64,000 bases of DNA, taken from assembly GCA_913061415.1 (NCBI GenBank), contig CAJXUD010000003.1, forward strand, positions 1 to 64,000, given 5' to 3'. The position numbers and the translations under genes are program-made. This document shows positions 1 to 9,185 of the stretch, piece by piece. Origin of the DNA: an uncultured Oleispira sp. (GTDB lineage: Bacteria; Pseudomonadota; Gammaproteobacteria; Pseudomonadales; Oceanobacteraceae). The notes under the pieces are model-generated. The model saw only the letters and a list, made by a program, of their open reading frames with translations. It was not told where the DNA came from and searched no databases. How positions within the stretch are numbered: the first letter of the stretch is position 1; every line of letters begins with the position of its first letter.

Positions 1-2
1 AT

Positions 3-278
3 TACATTACAGGTATTTTTACTGGCCAAGAGCTTCAAAACAAACCGCATAAATTCCACGAAATCCAAGGCATTGCCATCACGGCCAAGCAGTATGATAA
101 ATTATACAATCGCTGTCATGGCGAGTGGAAAACCGTAAAGTGTTTTATGGACGAAAGCTTTCCAAATTTAACAGTCGAGCAGTTAGAGTATATTAAATCA
201 AGAAAACACCCTGATGACGATGATCGATTAGCGGGTAAATTTCCTAAGCCAAAGCCATATATTAATCCATATAACTAA
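3..278 (+). CDS. C-terminal end of an unknown protein (partial)
   Basis: An open frame runs in from the left edge and ends at the TAA at 276-278, giving the last 91 residues of a protein whose start lies outside the window. The tail is hydrophilic, with two Cys residues, an acidic DDDD run and a Lys/Pro-rich end (KPKPYINPYN). No membrane segment or domain is recognisable. Function cannot be assigned. That it is coding is inferred from frame length, codon use and the fact that the other two forward frames are closed. Confidence 0.5.
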   Translation, partial: YITGIFTGQELQNKPHKFHEIQGIAITAKQYDKLYNRCHGEWKTVKCFMDESFPNLTVEQLEYIKSRKHPDDDDRLAGKFPKPKPYINPYN

Positions 279-408
279 CCGAATTGAAATTACCGCTGTA
301 TCAATGCGAATATTAAATTCGTTCTACGCCATGAATAATGATTTTAAAATTACTGCTCGCTTTTATAACAACTCCATATTTTGCTAGACCTACAAAGGAT
401 CAATAAAC

Positions 409-600
409 ATGTCGATTACAAGCGCACTCTTTTATGGGTTTTCTACCATCATTATTCTGTTTGTTTTAACGCTGCTTATTGGCCATTTTTGGGTCTTTAT
501 TATATTAGTCATCACCGCATTCATTAGCATTGCAATGAGTTCTTTTAATAAAGATAAAAAACCCAGTAGCGATAACAAATCTAGCGAAACCTCTCAGTAA
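409..600 (+). CDS. small membrane protein
   Basis: 63 residues starting at ATG with an AAGGA ribosome site about 9 bases upstream. Residues about 5-45 form one long or two closely spaced hydrophobic segments (IIILFVLTLLIGHFWVFIILV), followed by a hydrophilic, Ser/Lys-rich tail (NKDKKPSSDNKSSE) that would face the cytoplasm or periplasm. It stands alone, about 150 bases before the export operon and not obviously part of it. No family is recognised; an inner-membrane location is the only supported statement. Confidence 0.55.
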   Translation: MSITSALFYGFSTIIILFVLTLLIGHFWVFIILVITAFISIAMSSFNKDKKPSSDNKSSETSQ

Positions 601-752
601 ATCAGCAACAATTAGTTACAAAATAATAACGCCTCAAATGGCCTCAATTCTATTTTCTGCGCTATTATGCGCTCCCTCGGTAATTACTCTAAGCTTAAGT
701 ATTAATCTACACACCTTTTATCAAGTATTTATTTAGTATTAAGGAAGATGTT

Positions 753-2186
753 ATGAAATTTAGGTTACTGCATGTTTCAAGGGCGTGTGTTTTAAGAGCA
801 TGTATTTTAGGTGCTTGTGGTTTAGTACCTATTTCAAGCTTGGCATTGGAGCTGAGTTTTGACGAAGCTCAGCAGCGCTTATTTAACGTCTCCGATGCGA
901 TTGCCGGCTCACAAAGCCAGCTTGAAAGCCTCCAACACTTGGCTGAAGCCAGTGATAGCTTGTCTTACCCCGAAGTAACACTGGATGTTAAGCAAATGCG
1001 TTTTGCTAAGCATTTAGATCTAGAAGCCGTTGAACCACTAGCCAAAGTAAATAACCTTTATATCCCATCAGAAATGGACGTAGTGGAGTGGCGAACGCGC
1101 CCGATTATTACCGCAACCTTACCGATTTGGACCGGCGGTAAAATCAGTGCCGGCAAAGCCGCAGCACGAGCTGGGGTGAATGAAGCGCGAGCCCAATTAG
1201 CGGGCGCTCAGCAAAAAGAACTGGGCCAGTTAATTGAAGCGTATTTTGGCCAGCATATGGCCGCTCGGGTTTTATTAATTCGCACCGATGTTCGTGCAGG
1301 TTTGCAGCAGCACTATCAAAGAGCCAGTCGTTTAGAAGCGGAAGGTTTTGCTACCCAGGCGCAAAAACTTCAGGCGAAAGTTGCCTTAGATGAAGCCGAA
1401 CGTGAATTGCGTAAAGCGCAGAATGATTTGCAAGGTGCCCAAACTGCTCTATCCGGTTTATTGCATACACAGGAAGTCGTTAAGCCCTCCTCCCCTTTAT
1501 TTGTTTGGCAGCGTTCTTTGCCTGCGGTTGAACAGTTTATTGATTCAGCCCTCGTTCAGCATCCTGGCTTATTACAAATCCAGGCGATTAAAACTCAAGC
1601 CGAACAAAAACTAGCCGTCGAAAAAGCCGGCTGGTTACCGACCGTATATGCCTTTGGCCAATATGACTTAAAACCCGAAGATGCATTTGTCAGTGATTCA
1701 AACTGGGCCTTTGGTGTGGGGTTAAGCTACACATTATTATCCAACCAAAACCGCAGTCGCCAAGTCCGTGCCGCTCATAGCCAAATCAATCAAGCGTCTT
1801 ATAGCCTTCAAGATAATCAAGTGAAATTAACCATCGCGGTTAAACGTTCTTGGTTAGCCGCCGACAGTGCCCGTCAACAATTTACCCTATTAGAAAGCGC
1901 ACTCGAAAGCGCTGAAGAAAACCGACGCTTGCAGGAACTTTCGTTTCAAGCAGGCCAAGCGACTTCTTTGGATGTGATTGATGCCAGCCTAAAAGTCGGC
2001 AAGGTTCGTATTGAACGTGCACAAGCGGCTTGGCAATTTGACCTAGCGTTAATGCAGCTATTAGATGTAAGCGGACAAAGCGATCAGTTTAATCATTACC
2101 TTAAGCTTGCCGACAAGGTACTGGCCAACAAATCCCTTGAAAACCAGCCCCTTGGAAAAACATCGATTAGTAAAGAGGCGCTTTAA
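753..2186 (+). CDS. TolC-family outer membrane efflux protein
   Basis: 477 residues, the usual length for TolC/OprM-type channels. An N-terminal signal peptide ends near residue 31 (SSLALE). Two outer-membrane efflux repeats follow (about 35-240 and 260-440), with long amphipathic helices rich in Ala, Gln and Glu, as in the periplasmic coiled-coil barrel. It should form the outer-membrane exit duct for the adaptor and permeases encoded directly downstream. The next gene starts one base after this stop, so the four genes are almost certainly one transcript. Ribosome site AAGGAAG upstream of the ATG. The substrate is unknown. Confidence 0.87.
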   Translation: MKFRLLHVSRACVLRACILGACGLVPISSLALELSFDEAQQRLFNVSDAIAGSQSQLESLQHLAEASDSLSYPEVTLDVKQMRFAKHLDLEAVEPLAKVNNLYIPSEMDVVEWRTRPIITATLPIWTGGKISAGKAAARAGVNEARAQLAGAQQKELGQLIEAYFGQHMAARVLLIRTDVRAGLQQHYQRASRLEAEGFATQAQKLQAKVALDEAERELRKAQNDLQGAQTALSGLLHTQEVVKPSSPLFVWQRSLPAVEQFIDSALVQHPGLLQIQAIKTQAEQKLAVEKAGWLPTVYAFGQYDLKPEDAFVSDSNWAFGVGLSYTLLSNQNRSRQVRAAHSQINQASYSLQDNQVKLTIAVKRSWLAADSARQQFTLLESALESAEENRRLQELSFQAGQATSLDVIDASLKVGKVRIERAQAAWQFDLALMQLLDVSGQSDQFNHYLKLADKVLANKSLENQPLGKTSISKEAL

Positions 2187-2187
2187 C

Positions 2188-3255
2188 ATGACAAACTCTA
2201 CTCAAGACAATTCAACTAACAAGCCCATGGATGCCACCTTGAATACTGCGATAGATAACGCTTTACCGATGAAAGAACGAAAAAAGATCAGAGGGATTAT
2301 CGCACTGGTGATAGCGATTTGCGGTCTGGGTTTATATTTAGCATTAAAACCAAGCGCTACCTTAATCCAAGGCATGGCCGATGCAGATTCATTAAAAGTA
2401 TCAGCTAAAATCAGCGCTCGAATTGTTGAACTGTATACCCGCGAAGGTCAGCGTGTAGAAGCGGGACAATCGCTTTTCCGCCTCGACAGCCCAGAAGTAG
2501 AAGCCAAATACAATCAAGCCATAGCCGCATTAGATGCCGCTAAATCCCAAGCGGAGAAAGCAGAATACGGCGCTCGCACCGAGCAAGTTCGAGCCGCTGA
2601 AGCGAATTGGCAGCGTGCTAAATCAGCCTCTGACATCGCCCGCGATACTGCCAATCGCTTGGATGGTTTATATAAAGAAGGGGTGGTTTCAAGACAGCAA
2701 CGCGACGAAGCTATGGCACAAGCAAAATCATCTGAAGCACTCACACATGCCGCAAAAGCACAGTTCGACGAAGCACAAAGCGGTGCTCGCCAGCAAGATA
2801 AAGACACCGCCCAAGCACAAGTTCGCCAAGCACAAGCCGTCGTAGAAGAGGTAACAGCCGCTCGCATTGAAGTATTGGGGTTAGCGCCTAGCAATGGTGA
2901 AGTTAGTAAACGCTTGGCTGATATCGGCGAACTAGTACCAGCAGGATATCCGGTTTTTACCTTAGTCGATGTCGATAATATGTGGGTATCTTTCACCTTA
3001 CGTGAAGATCAATTTAACAACATTAAAACAGGGCAAGTGGTTTATGGAGATATTCCTTCATTGGGGTTAGAAACCATCGAATTTGAAGTGTTCTTTATTA
3101 GCCCTGCTGGAGAATTTGCGACTTGGCGCGCGACCCGTCAATCGGTGGGGTACGATATAAAAAGCTTCGAAATTCGACTTCGTCCAAAAGCTAAAATAGA
3201 CAACTTCCGCCCAGGGATGAGTGTTTTATTCAGCTGGCCGCAGTCTGCTCAATAA
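2188..3255 (+). CDS. HlyD-family periplasmic adaptor subunit
   Basis: 355 residues. The ATG at 2188 is chosen because it follows the TolC-like stop by one base and sits behind AAAGAGG; an upstream in-frame ATG at 2107 would lie inside the previous gene. One membrane anchor (about 27-47, IIALVIAICGLGLYLAL) is followed by a split lipoyl/barrel-sandwich domain around a long Ala/Gln-rich hairpin (about 85-205), then a beta-barrel domain. This is the layout of EmrA/YhiI-type adaptors, which bridge an inner-membrane transporter and TolC. The context, with two ABC-2 permeases downstream, supports a YhiI-like role. Confidence 0.88.
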   Translation: MTNSTQDNSTNKPMDATLNTAIDNALPMKERKKIRGIIALVIAICGLGLYLALKPSATLIQGMADADSLKVSAKISARIVELYTREGQRVEAGQSLFRLDSPEVEAKYNQAIAALDAAKSQAEKAEYGARTEQVRAAEANWQRAKSASDIARDTANRLDGLYKEGVVSRQQRDEAMAQAKSSEALTHAAKAQFDEAQSGARQQDKDTAQAQVRQAQAVVEEVTAARIEVLGLAPSNGEVSKRLADIGELVPAGYPVFTLVDVDNMWVSFTLREDQFNNIKTGQVVYGDIPSLGLETIEFEVFFISPAGEFATWRATRQSVGYDIKSFEIRLRPKAKIDNFRPGMSVLFSWPQSAQ

Positions 3256-3256
3256 C

Positions 3257-4429
3257 ATGAATAGCTTTTACGCAACGTTAAAAAAAGCCTCCCAAGATGA
3301 GTGGCAGTTTTTGCAACGCTCGCCTTGGGATTTAGCTTTAGTTACTTGGATGCCTTGGTTGGCAATGGCATTAATGGTGGCGCTATTTTGGCAATCCGTT
3401 CCCCGTGCTTTGCCGATTGCCGTAGTCGATTCTAGCCATAGCACCATTAGCCGAGACATTATCCGTAAAGTTGTCTCCACGCCAGCGATAAGCGTTGTCG
3501 CGCAACCCTTAAACCTTGCAGACACTTGGCCTTTAGTTGAATCCAACCAAGCCCACGCCGTGCTGTATATTCCGCCACAAACCGATAAACAAATTGCTAA
3601 CAATCAACCGGCCACCTTGTTCGCTTTTTATAACGCCACCATGACCACCGCCGGAGGTACCGCCGTACGGGCCATTGATGCGGTGGTGAAACAACTGAAT
3701 AAAGACATCGCGATTCAATACAACGCCTTTAGCCTTGGGCCAAGTGTATTAAAACCCGCACCGGTTCAAGCGCAAGTCACCTTGTTATATAACCCCGCCC
3801 GTAATTTTGAAATATTCTTAATCGGCCTATTACTGCCGGGTATTTTGCATTTTGTCATGTGCATTGCGCTCACCAGTTCGTATGCCCGAGAGCTGCGTGA
3901 TAAAACCGTACAGATCTGGATAGATCGTGTTGGCGGACATACCGCCGGCGCCATTGTAGGAAAAGCCTTGCCGTATGTTGTGCTCTTTTCCCTGTATGGA
4001 ATGGCCGCCATTTTGTGGATCAGCTACATCCGCGGCGACGGCATACCAGGCTCGTTATCAGCCCTACTATTAGGCAATGTTCTGCTCTATTGCGCCTATG
4101 CCGCCATTGCTTTAATGATCGCAGCGTTAGCCCCTGACATGAGCTCAGCCTTATCTGGCGTAGGTTTATATGCAGGAACGTCGTTGGCCTTTTGCGGAGC
4201 CACCTTCCCTATTGATGGCGCGTCTTTGTTTGCCAGAATGTGGCACCACCTAATTCCATTTTCCAGCTTCGTAAAGCTGGATGTCGCCGAACGTTATATT
4301 AACGCCCCACTCTCGGTGACGTTATTCTATTTAATGTGTTTAGCGCTGTTTGTGATTGTGCCCAGTCTTATCGGCTACTGTGCGTATAAAAAAGCCATTA
4401 ACAGCCCAGAAAAATGGGGACGCAGATGA
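3257..4429 (+). CDS. ABC-2 type transporter permease (first of two)
   Basis: 390 residues. The ATG at 3257 follows the adaptor stop by one base. One membrane helix near residues 25-42 is followed by a large periplasmic domain (IAVVDSSHSTISRDI and onward, about 50-165). Five or so membrane helices fill the C-terminal half, starting at FEIFLIGLLLPGILHFVMC. This is the architecture of YhhJ/DrrB-type ABC-2 permeases. The gene overlaps the next permease by four bases (ATGA). No ATP-binding subunit is encoded in the operon, so either an ATPase elsewhere is shared or these permeases work differently. Confidence 0.85.
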   Translation: MNSFYATLKKASQDEWQFLQRSPWDLALVTWMPWLAMALMVALFWQSVPRALPIAVVDSSHSTISRDIIRKVVSTPAISVVAQPLNLADTWPLVESNQAHAVLYIPPQTDKQIANNQPATLFAFYNATMTTAGGTAVRAIDAVVKQLNKDIAIQYNAFSLGPSVLKPAPVQAQVTLLYNPARNFEIFLIGLLLPGILHFVMCIALTSSYARELRDKTVQIWIDRVGGHTAGAIVGKALPYVVLFSLYGMAAILWISYIRGDGIPGSLSALLLGNVLLYCAYAAIALMIAALAPDMSSALSGVGLYAGTSLAFCGATFPIDGASLFARMWHHLIPFSSFVKLDVAERYINAPLSVTLFYLMCLALFVIVPSLIGYCAYKKAINSPEKWGRR

Positions 4430-5550
4430 AAAAAATAGAAACTTTCTCGGGAGCGTTCATCACCACCTTCCATGCCATTTTTACCGACAAAGCCGCCATC
4501 AGCGTGATGCTGGGTGCGGTGGTCTTATATTCCTTCTTCTATCCACTTGGCTACCAAGAACAAGTCGCCGCCAACCAGCCTATATATATTGTCGACCACG
4601 ATCGCTCAGCACTGAGCCGTGAATTAATCCGCGATATTCAAAGCTTAAGAGCGGTAAAAGTACAAGCGTTAGTGATTGATGCAGACGAAGCCGTGCAAGC
4701 AGTGAGAGCGATGAAAATTCAGGGCTACGTTGAAATTCCTGCCGACTTTGAACAAAGTATCTGGCGCGGAACCCCAGCCGATATTGCGTTATTCGCCAAT
4801 GGCGCCTCACTAGGTCAAGCCAGCTCAGTACTGGCCAGTTTAGCGTCAGCTATTAGCGGCTTTGCGCAAGAAATTGCCGTACGCCAAGCCGCTTTTACTG
4901 GTGCCGGTATTCGCCCACCGTTTGAACTAGTACAACGCCCTTTGTTTAATACCCGTGAAGGTTACGGCAGTTTTTTGGTTACCGGCGTTGCCCAATTAAT
5001 TATTCAGCAAACGTTATTAATCGGCTTAGCGGTTCTTGCGGGCACTCGTCGTGAATTATATGGAAGAATTTTTCTGACCCATAAGCAAATCATGGGCATC
5101 AGCGCAGCGGCAATGAGCATCGGCTCAGTGAATATGCTGTATTACTTAGGCTTTATGTTCTGGTACCAAGACTATCCACAGCATGGGAGCTTAGGCAGTG
5201 TACTTACCGGTAGCGTGTTATTTATCTCTGCGGTTGTCGCTTTCGGCTTGTTTATTACCAGCTTCTTCCGTACTCGCGAGCGGGCATTTCAGCTAATTTT
5301 ATTCACCGCTTTACCGCTGTTCTTTCTTGCTAATTTGTCTTGGCCCGAAGTCAGCAGCCCAACGTGGTTAGTCTGGCTTGCTAAAATAATACCGTCGACC
5401 GCCGGTATTAACATGATGGTTAAAATCACTCAGTACGGCGCGCCGTTATGTGCAGCCAAAAATGAAATTATTAACTTGTTAGTATTGATATTTGTATACG
5501 GTGGTTTAGGTTGGTGGCGTTATCATTTTTATAAAATAACTAGGCAGTAG
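4426..5550 (+). CDS. ABC-2 type transporter permease (second of two)
   Basis: 374 residues from the ATG overlapping the previous stop (ATGA), with GGGGA six bases upstream; an in-frame ATG at 4414 has no good ribosome site. Same plan as its partner: N-terminal helix (about 24-42), periplasmic domain beginning YIVDHDRSALSRELIRDI, and a C-terminal block of membrane helices. The matching VDxxxSxxSRxxIR motif in both permeases indicates a paralogous pair that probably forms a heterodimeric channel. It ends the operon; the AraC-type regulator follows after about 95 bases. Confidence 0.85.
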   Translation: MKKIETFSGAFITTFHAIFTDKAAISVMLGAVVLYSFFYPLGYQEQVAANQPIYIVDHDRSALSRELIRDIQSLRAVKVQALVIDADEAVQAVRAMKIQGYVEIPADFEQSIWRGTPADIALFANGASLGQASSVLASLASAISGFAQEIAVRQAAFTGAGIRPPFELVQRPLFNTREGYGSFLVTGVAQLIIQQTLLIGLAVLAGTRRELYGRIFLTHKQIMGISAAAMSIGSVNMLYYLGFMFWYQDYPQHGSLGSVLTGSVLFISAVVAFGLFITSFFRTRERAFQLILFTALPLFFLANLSWPEVSSPTWLVWLAKIIPSTAGINMMVKITQYGAPLCAAKNEIINLLVLIFVYGGLGWWRYHFYKITRQ

Positions 5551-5584
5551 AACATGCATGATGTTTAAAAAGTGGACACCCTAA

Positions 5585-5599
5585 ATCTCTTTAAGAGAT
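5585..5599. other. 15-base perfect palindrome before the AraC-type gene
   Basis: ATCTCTT-T-AAGAGAT is a perfect inverted repeat in the 96-base gap between the export operon and the regulator. It has no T-tract, so it is a weak terminator candidate. It could instead be an operator for the regulator that follows. Confidence 0.3.
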
Positions 5600-5646
5600 G
5601 ATGTAAGCTGCCACACTTCGACACAGCTAAAATAAAAAATAAAAAT

Positions 5647-6681
5647 ATGATTTCATCTAATACAAAACAGCCAACCACTCTTGCCGCTTGGCCACTGGCG
5701 ATCTGCCAAGCGCTTGAAGCAATCAATATAGACCCTAACCCATTATTAGAATCAGCCGGCCTCATGCGTACCGTCCTTTTTGACCACCCCGATGGGCGGG
5801 TCGATATAACATCAATGACGCGCTTTTGGCAGGCCGTCGAAGAAACAACACAAGACCCTAGCTTTGGCTTATCCGTTGCTAATTATGTACAACCTATGCA
5901 TTTTCGCGCTCTAGGATTACTCATGCTAACCAGCAAAAGTTTAGAGTCAGCACTGATGAAATTAGGTCAATATTCAGAACTGGTCAGTAATTCTGTAGAG
6001 ACTTACACTGAAACTACTGAGCATCTCATTGGCTTAACCATCAAACCAATCCCAGGAATTGATATACACCCTATGTCAATCGACAGTTTTTTCTCAACGC
6101 TACTGAGTTTCAGTAATCAGCTTGGTGCTTCTCTTAATGCGATTCATCATGTCGAGTTAATGCGCGAAATACCCTGTACTTCAGAAAAGTGGCAACAGCG
6201 ATTTAGCGCCCCAATTCAGTTTTCTGCGAACTATAATTGCCTTTGGTTTAAGCGCGAAAAGCTCGGCCGATCAGGAATAATGGGGGATGAAAAGCTGGCT
6301 GCCTTTAACGAATCGGTGGTCAAAGATTATATCAGCAACATGAATTCCAACTTAGTGCAGCTAAAGGTTAAAAACATCATCATGGCCTTACTCGAAGGCA
6401 ATCAATTAGTCTCTACAGAACCTAGCATTCAGACGGTTGCTGGCCAATTAAATATGAGCGAACGCAGCTTACGAAGGCGTTTAAAAGAAGAAGGGGCAAA
6501 TTACCGCGATTTACTTAAAGAAGCTCGAATGAAACTTGCCAGCCATTATTTACTGCAAACTCAGCTGCCTATTACCGCAATTGCATTACACCTTGGATTT
6601 ACCGATACCAGTAATTTCTCACGGGCATTTACTCGCTGGTTCGCTCAATCACCCAGTCAATTTCGGCAAAATCACGCTTAA
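5647..6681 (+). CDS. AraC-family transcriptional regulator
   Basis: 344 residues. Residues about 25-205 match the arabinose-binding-type N-terminal domain (PF12625) of the OruR/ToxR-like AraC subgroup. Residues about 240-340 are a double helix-turn-helix (SIQTVAGQLNMSERSLRRRL and ITAIALHLGFTDTSNFSRAF), ending in the typical W-F-x-x-S-P-S-Q-F-R. It lies just after the export operon on the same strand, so it may control that operon or the alkylsulfatase downstream; nothing in the sequence decides. No clear ribosome site precedes the ATG, which follows an A-rich run. Confidence 0.88.
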   Translation: MISSNTKQPTTLAAWPLAICQALEAINIDPNPLLESAGLMRTVLFDHPDGRVDITSMTRFWQAVEETTQDPSFGLSVANYVQPMHFRALGLLMLTSKSLESALMKLGQYSELVSNSVETYTETTEHLIGLTIKPIPGIDIHPMSIDSFFSTLLSFSNQLGASLNAIHHVELMREIPCTSEKWQQRFSAPIQFSANYNCLWFKREKLGRSGIMGDEKLAAFNESVVKDYISNMNSNLVQLKVKNIIMALLEGNQLVSTEPSIQTVAGQLNMSERSLRRRLKEEGANYRDLLKEARMKLASHYLLQTQLPITAIALHLGFTDTSNFSRAFTRWFAQSPSQFRQNHA

Positions 6682-6853
6682 TCCGCTCAAGTTTTGATCC
6701 AATACGACTAACAGTCGCCTTACAATTGCCCTAACAGCTGCCTTAAAAATACGATACTGTCCTAACAAGACTACAGATTGTCCGCTTCAGACCTGCCAAA
6801 TTCTGATTATTGCTTACACTAAAAGCTAAGAATAATCATAAGCAGGATCTAGC

Positions 6854-8941
6854 ATGCGCAAACCACTGATAGCCTTACTCACCAGTACAAGTTTAATAGT
6901 CGCCTTAAACGCCTGCGATTCTGCTTCAAAGGTACTTCATGTTAGTACTGAACAATATAGAACTGAACAAGCTAGTTCTGCAGAACGAGCAGATGCTCAA
7001 GGTCATACGGCTCCAACCGACGTCACCGTAAAAGCCAATAATGCCGTTTTACAACAACGAGCGTTTAGCAATAGAGACGATTTTGACAATGCCATCCGAG
7101 GATTTATCGCCAAAGAAGATAACCTCACAATTAAGCACCACAACGGCAGCAACGTTTGGGACATGCCTGCGTATAACTTCATTGATGCTAAAGGTAACAA
7201 TGCACCGAGTTCCGTTAATCCAAGCTTATGGCGCCAAGCTTCACTGAATAATATTCACGGCTTATTCAAAGTCACTGAAGGCATATATCAATTACGCGGC
7301 TACGATCTTTCGAACATGAGCATTATTGAATCGGATAGTGGCTGGATTATTGTCGATCCACTTACCGCAAAAGAAACCGCCAACCAAGCCTTACTATTTG
7401 CACAACAACAGCTGGGTAAAAAACCGATTAAAGCCATTGTATTCACGCACAGTCATATCGATCACTTTGGTGGCGTACAAGGCATTTTACAAAACATAAG
7501 TGATGCAGAAAAAGCGGAAATGAAAATCATCGCCCCCGAAGGGTTTGAAGAAGAAGCTACCAGCGAAAACATCATTGCGGGTACCGCAATGAGCCGACGT
7601 GCGATGTACATGTATGGCAAAAACCTAGCCCGCAGTGAGCGCGGCCATATAGGCACAGGATTAGGGAAAGGCCCGGCATTTGGTACGTTCGGCATTGAAA
7701 TGCCTAACCTTCTTATTGGCACCAACAATAATACCCAAACCATCGATGGTATTGAATTTGAATTTCAGATGGTTTCTGGCTCAGAAGCCCCAGCAGAATT
7801 CACCTTTTATTTGCCCAAATACAAAGCATTCTGCGGCGCTGAATTAGTCAGCCGCAACATGCACAATGTCTATACATTGCGCGGCGCAAAAGTTCGAGAT
7901 GCTAATATATGGAGCAGTTATATCGAACAAGCACGCACTAAATTTGATAACGCAGATACCTATTTTGCAAGTCATCACTGGCCATTGTGGGGCCAAGAAA
8001 ACATTAACGATTTTTTAATCACGCAACGCGACACGTATAAGTTTATTCATGACCAAAGCGTTCGGTTAATGAACCAAGGTTTGACACCCAATGAAATTGC
8101 CGAGCAACTGACTCTGCCCGACAGCCTCAATACCCGCTTCGATAACCAAGGCTATTACGGAACGCTAAAACACAACGCCAAAGCGGTTTATCAAAACTAT
8201 CTAGGCTGGTTCACCGCCAATCCTTCGAAGCTTGATCCATTACCAGAAACAAAAGTAGCCATTCGCTATATCGACATGATGGGCGGCGCTGAAGCGGTAT
8301 TAACACAAGCACAACAACAGTTTGATAACGCCGCTAGCATGAATATAAAAGAAGGCACCGACAGCTACCGCTGGTTAGCCGAGCTCTTAAATCACCTAGT
8401 TTTTGCCGATGCTAACAATCATCCAGCGAAAGCACTACTAGCGAAAGTCTATGATCAGCTAGGCTATCAAGCAGAGTCTGCACCTTGGCGCGACTTTTAT
8501 CTAAGTGGTGCCGATGAACTGCGCCATGGCGCTGCAAAAAAAGGCATCAACCCTGCTGTAATGAAAGAAGTATTAATGGAAACATCTGTCGATAAATTCT
8601 TTGATAGCATGGCGGTGCGATTAATCGCAGACAAAGCCGCCGATAAAAAACTAACCATAGAAATCAACTTTACCGATCTGAATCAACGTTATTTATTAAT
8701 GCTAAATAACTCCGTACTGCGTCATAAAAACATTAGCGACATTAGCTCGAGTAAGACTGTCGCCAACGCCACCCTCAACCTAACACGAGATTTATTTGTG
8801 AAAGTAATTATTGGTGAAGCAGGACTAAAAGAAACACTGTTTAGTGACGAACTAAGCATTGATGGCAGCACACTAGACCTCATTAGCTTCTTTTCACTAT
8901 TGGATAAACCGACTGGGACGTTCAATATTGTTACGCCTTGA
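6854..8941 (+). CDS. alkyl sulfatase (class III, metallo-beta-lactamase fold)
   Basis: 695 residues with an N-terminal signal and a probable lipobox ending in Cys21 (ALNAC), so probably exported and lipidated. The zinc-binding motif H199-x-H-x-D-H204 (THSHIDHFGG) and the order N-terminal MBL domain, helical dimerisation region (about 410-550) and C-terminal SCP2-like domain (about 570-695) match SdsA1/YjcS/BDS1 enzymes. Those hydrolyse primary or secondary alkyl sulfates such as SDS to alcohol and sulfate. AGGA ribosome site upstream. The stop codon forms part of the 17-base tandem array that follows. Confidence 0.9.
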   Translation: MRKPLIALLTSTSLIVALNACDSASKVLHVSTEQYRTEQASSAERADAQGHTAPTDVTVKANNAVLQQRAFSNRDDFDNAIRGFIAKEDNLTIKHHNGSNVWDMPAYNFIDAKGNNAPSSVNPSLWRQASLNNIHGLFKVTEGIYQLRGYDLSNMSIIESDSGWIIVDPLTAKETANQALLFAQQQLGKKPIKAIVFTHSHIDHFGGVQGILQNISDAEKAEMKIIAPEGFEEEATSENIIAGTAMSRRAMYMYGKNLARSERGHIGTGLGKGPAFGTFGIEMPNLLIGTNNNTQTIDGIEFEFQMVSGSEAPAEFTFYLPKYKAFCGAELVSRNMHNVYTLRGAKVRDANIWSSYIEQARTKFDNADTYFASHHWPLWGQENINDFLITQRDTYKFIHDQSVRLMNQGLTPNEIAEQLTLPDSLNTRFDNQGYYGTLKHNAKAVYQNYLGWFTANPSKLDPLPETKVAIRYIDMMGGAEAVLTQAQQQFDNAASMNIKEGTDSYRWLAELLNHLVFADANNHPAKALLAKVYDQLGYQAESAPWRDFYLSGADELRHGAAKKGINPAVMKEVLMETSVDKFFDSMAVRLIADKAADKKLTIEINFTDLNQRYLLMLNNSVLRHKNISDISSSKTVANATLNLTRDLFVKVIIGEAGLKETLFSDELSIDGSTLDLISFFSLLDKPTGTFNIVTP

Positions 8942-9034
8942 TAGAACTGATTTCTTGATGGTACTTATTTCTTGATGGTACTTATTTCTTGATAGTACTT
9001 ATTTCTTGATAGTACTGATTTATTGATAGTACTG
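8938..9034 (+). repeat. 17-bp tandem repeat, 5 full copies plus a partial, starting at a stop codon
   Basis: Five contiguous 17-base units occupy 8950-8966, 8967-8983, 8984-9000, 9001-9017 and 9018-9034 (consensus ATTTCTTGATRGTACTK). A partial copy at 8938-8949 contains the alkylsulfatase stop codon TGA (8939-8941). Each full unit carries TGA at the same offset. Because 17 is not a multiple of 3, the repeated stops fall in all three frames. Confidence 0.93.
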
Positions 9035-9148
9035 CGCCGTAGCTTTAGCAGGTCAAAAGGCAATGCCACAACCTACGTTGGTTTGGAGGATAGGGAGCTT
9101 TTATTTTTCAGCTTGATTTTTTAATGCCTTAGATGCACAATAAAAGCT

Positions 9149-9167
9149 AATGATAACCGTTCGCATT
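9149..9167. promoter_or_regulatory. possible Fur box
   Basis: AATGATAACCGTTCGCATT is an imperfect 19-base inverted repeat, about 14 of 19 positions self-complementary, resembling the Fur consensus GATAATGATAATCATTATC. It lies about 18 bases before the gene at 9186 and beside the iron locus. Confidence 0.35.
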
Positions 9168-9185
9168 AATTAAAAGAGTATTTTC

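Noticed and set aside
2514-2996. 160-codon frame on the minus strand inside the HlyD-like gene
   Set aside because: It lies wholly opposite an adaptor gene with clear homology; the Ala/Ser-rich composition is a shadow of Ala/Gln-rich helices.
7462-7743. 93-codon minus-strand frame inside the alkylsulfatase gene
   Set aside because: It is opposite the conserved metal-binding region of a clear enzyme gene.
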